Below, one piece after another: positions 62,422-64,000 of a stretch of 64,000 nt of DNA. The position numbers were made by a program, and so were the translations under genes. The DNA comes from JBCBSK01 sp965250105 (lineage in GTDB: Bacteria; Pseudomonadota; Alphaproteobacteria; Rhizobiales; Tepidamorphaceae). Within the stretch, counting starts at the first letter, position 1; each line of letters opens with the position of its first letter. The notes under the pieces are model-generated. The model ran no database searches. It worked only from the letters and a program-made list of their open reading frames with translations, and had not been told where the DNA came from. The stretch covers positions 3,224,001-3,288,000 of the forward strand of contig OZ252290.1 of NCBI GenBank assembly GCA_965250105.1. Direction: 5' to 3'.

Positions 62422-63219
62422 ATGACCGCGCCGTCGCTGTTCATCTCCCATGGCGCACCCTCGCTCGCCATCCGGGAAACCGCCGCGCACGCTTTTCTGA
62501 AGGCGTTCGGCGCGGCGCTTGATCAGGTGCGGGCCATTGTCGTGGTGTCGGCCCATTTCGAGGCCGATGATTTCGCGGTCGTGGCCGATCCCGAACCGGA
62601 GACGATCCACGATTTTCGCGGCTTTCCGCCCGAGCTTCACGCGATCCGCTACCCGGCGCCGGGCGCGCCGGACATCGCCGGCGAGGTTCATGCCCTGCTC
62701 GACCGGGCCGGTCTTGAGACCTCCATCGTCGCGCGGCGCGGCTTCGATCATGGTGTCTGGGTGCCGCTTGTTCTGATGCGGCCCGAGGCCGACCTGCCGG
62801 TCGTGCAGATCGCCGTGCGCCCCGAGGCGGGACCGGCCGCCCATCATGCGCTCGGGCGCGCGCTGCGGCCGTTGCGCGAGGATGGCGTCATGATCCTCGG
62901 CTCAGGCGCCGCGACGCATAATCTCCACGAGTTCTTCGATAAGGGCTATGCGCTCGACGCGCCGCCGCCGGACTGGGTGCGGGCGCATGGTGACTGGCTC
63001 GCCGAGCGCATTGTCGCCGGCGATACCGAAAGCCTGCTGGACTATCGGGCGCGGGCGCCCTTCGCCGCCGAGAACCATCCGACCGAGGAGCATCTGCTGC
63101 CGCTCTTCGTCGCGCTCGGCGCCGGTGGTGATGGCGGTGACCGTGTCTCGGGCCAACGTCTGCATACGAGCCACGAATATGGCGTGCTGATGATGGACGC
63201 CTATGCGTTCGGTGCCTGA
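62422..63219 (+). CDS. ygiD: Class III extradiol dioxygenase, 4,5-DOPA-dioxygenase (YgiD) family
   Basis: 265-residue LigB-type dioxygenase of the DODA/YgiD family. The metal-binding histidines are in LFISHGAPSLA (residue ~10) and VVVSAHFEADD (~45). The catalytic His is in RRGFDHGVWVPLVLM, and GSGAATHNLHEFF and HTSHEYGVLMMDAY complete the fold. It opens catechol rings; the natural substrate of bacterial forms is often unknown. It lies 151 bases downstream of the DAHP synthase on the same strand, likely an independent unit. Confidence 0.93.
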   Translation: MTAPSLFISHGAPSLAIRETAAHAFLKAFGAALDQVRAIVVVSAHFEADDFAVVADPEPETIHDFRGFPPELHAIRYPAPGAPDIAGEVHALLDRAGLETSIVARRGFDHGVWVPLVLMRPEADLPVVQIAVRPEAGPAAHHALGRALRPLREDGVMILGSGAATHNLHEFFDKGYALDAPPPDWVRAHGDWLAERIVAGDTESLLDYRARAPFAAENHPTEEHLLPLFVALGAGGDGGDRVSGQRLHTSHEYGVLMMDAYAFGA

Positions 63220-63311
63220 ACCAGCCTGTCATGGCAGGACGGCGCGCGGGGTGATTGCCGTTCGGCCGGGTGGGCGGTAAACCGGCCCGACACATCACCA
63301 TCGGCCGCGAC

Positions 63312-64000
63312 ATGCCTGACCAGATCACCGACAGCTTTCTCCTCGCTTTGGCGCAGCTCAATCCGACCCTCGGCGCGATCGACGCCAACCTGGCGCGGGC
63401 GCGCCAGGCGCGCGCCGAGGCGGCCGCCAAGGGCGCCGACATCATCTGCTTTTCCGAACTCTTCCTGTCGGGCTATCCACCGGAGGATCTGGTCCTCAAG
63501 CCCGCTTTCGTGGCGGCCTGCATGCAGGCGACCGAAACCTTCGCCAAGGAGACCGACGATGGCGGGCCGGCCGTCCTGCTCGGCACGCCGTGGCGCGAGG
63601 CCGACCGGGCCTACAATTCGCTCGCCGTGCTCGACGGCGGCAAGGTCACGGCGATCCGCCACAAGGTCGAACTGCCCAATTACGGCACCTTCGACGAGAA
63701 GCGGGTGTTCGTGCCGGGGCCGATGCCGGGGCCGGTCAATGTGCGCGGCGTGCGCATGGGCCTGCCGATCTGCGAGGACATCTGGATCGAGGATGTCGTC
63801 GAGACCCTGGCCGAGACCGGTGCCGAACTGCTGATCGTGCCGAACGGCTCGCCCTGGTGGCACGACAAGCACGAACAGCGGCTGAACGTCGCCGTCGGCC
63901 GGGTTACCGAGAGCGATTTGCCGATGGCCTATCTCAACCAGCTCGGCGGCCAGGACGAGCTGATCTTCGACGGCGCGTCCTTCGGCCTCAATGCCGATCG
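63312..64000 (+). CDS. nadE: Glutamine-dependent NAD+ synthetase, N-terminal part (cut by window edge)
   Basis: First 229 residues of an open frame running off the window. They form a nitrilase-fold glutaminase domain with catalytic Glu in FSELFLSGYPPEDLVLK, Lys in RHKVELPNYGTFDEKR and Cys in LPICEDIWIED. The YPPEDL and NYGTFDEKRVF signatures are characteristic of the glutamine-hydrolysing NAD synthetase, whose ATP-using synthetase domain would lie beyond the edge. ATG 63312 begins MPDQITDSFLLALAQLNPTL. No strong ribosome site is visible. It makes NAD from deamido-NAD. Confidence 0.92.
   Translation, partial: MPDQITDSFLLALAQLNPTLGAIDANLARARQARAEAAAKGADIICFSELFLSGYPPEDLVLKPAFVAACMQATETFAKETDDGGPAVLLGTPWREADRAYNSLAVLDGGKVTAIRHKVELPNYGTFDEKRVFVPGPMPGPVNVRGVRMGLPICEDIWIEDVVETLAETGAELLIVPNGSPWWHDKHEQRLNVAVGRVTESDLPMAYLNQLGGQDELIFDGASFGLNAD

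Overview
The window is a high-GC, gene-dense chromosomal segment of an alphaproteobacterium, most likely of the order Hyphomicrobiales (Rhizobiales). This rests on the proteins (dimeric NADP-isocitrate dehydrogenase, class II DAHP synthase, the purL-bolA-grxD order, DUF2336, an Mrp ATPase with an N-terminal MIP18-like domain) and on two kinds of intergenic palindromic repeat (24134-24220 and 56964-57056) whose sequences I recognise from memory as typical of that order. I see no plasmid, phage, insertion-sequence or CRISPR signature, and base composition is even throughout.

Layout. 1-3.6 kb: the end of urocanate hydratase, then a complete TRAP transporter (dctP, dctQ, dctM). 3.7-10.4 kb: isocitrate dehydrogenase, a Kef-type antiporter, an FkbM methyltransferase, a TrmJ-type RNA methyltransferase overlapping murI, and rpsD. 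10.4-18.4 kb: on the minus strand, purL, a BolA protein, monothiol glutaredoxin and a gene fusing a PqiA-like membrane domain to a nitroreductase; then a large MscS channel and NAD kinase. 18.6-24.1 kb: a secreted PQQ quinohemoprotein dehydrogenase, a DUF2336 protein, and a cluster of EF-hand protein, ECF sigma factor, probable anti-sigma factor and CpxP/metal-resistance-like periplasmic protein. 24.2-31.4 kb (minus strand): a 3-hydroxyisobutyrate-dehydrogenase-like enzyme, a polar amino acid ABC importer lacking its ATPase, and the coupled operon fdhD-mobA-mobB-moeA. 31.8-42.7 kb: Mrp, an ABC-F ATPase, two exporters, a tiny protein next to a LysR regulator, moaA, a D-threonine-aldolase-like enzyme, an L,D-transpeptidase lipoprotein and DUF971.

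42.8-48.5 kb is the most cohesive accessory unit: six translationally coupled genes (SDR, MarR, enoyl-CoA hydratase, acyl-CoA dehydrogenase, benzoate/2-aminobenzoate-type CoA ligase, RidA), starting at an AT-rich promoter that carries an inverted repeat and ending at a strong terminator. It looks like a CoA-thioester aromatic acid pathway whose ring-attacking oxygenase is not present here. 48.5-64 kb: a second L,D-transpeptidase, a DUF533 protein, tRNA-Val(CAC) with its own promoter, a phosphoglycolate-phosphatase-like HAD enzyme, an unusual nucleic-acid-binding-like/membrane/acidic-tail protein, succinate-semialdehyde dehydrogenase, rpiA, glutathione reductase, a YbdK-type carboxylate-amine ligase, an MFS carrier, a VIT1-type metal carrier, class II DAHP synthase, a DODA-type dioxygenase and the start of glutamine-dependent NAD synthetase.

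Most genes are housekeeping or well-known families. I found no convincing wholly new defence or mobile system. The best candidates for novelty are the PqiA-nitroreductase fusion, the 566-residue three-part protein at 51.5-53.2 kb, the EF-hand/ECF cluster and the aminobenzoyl-CoA-like operon.
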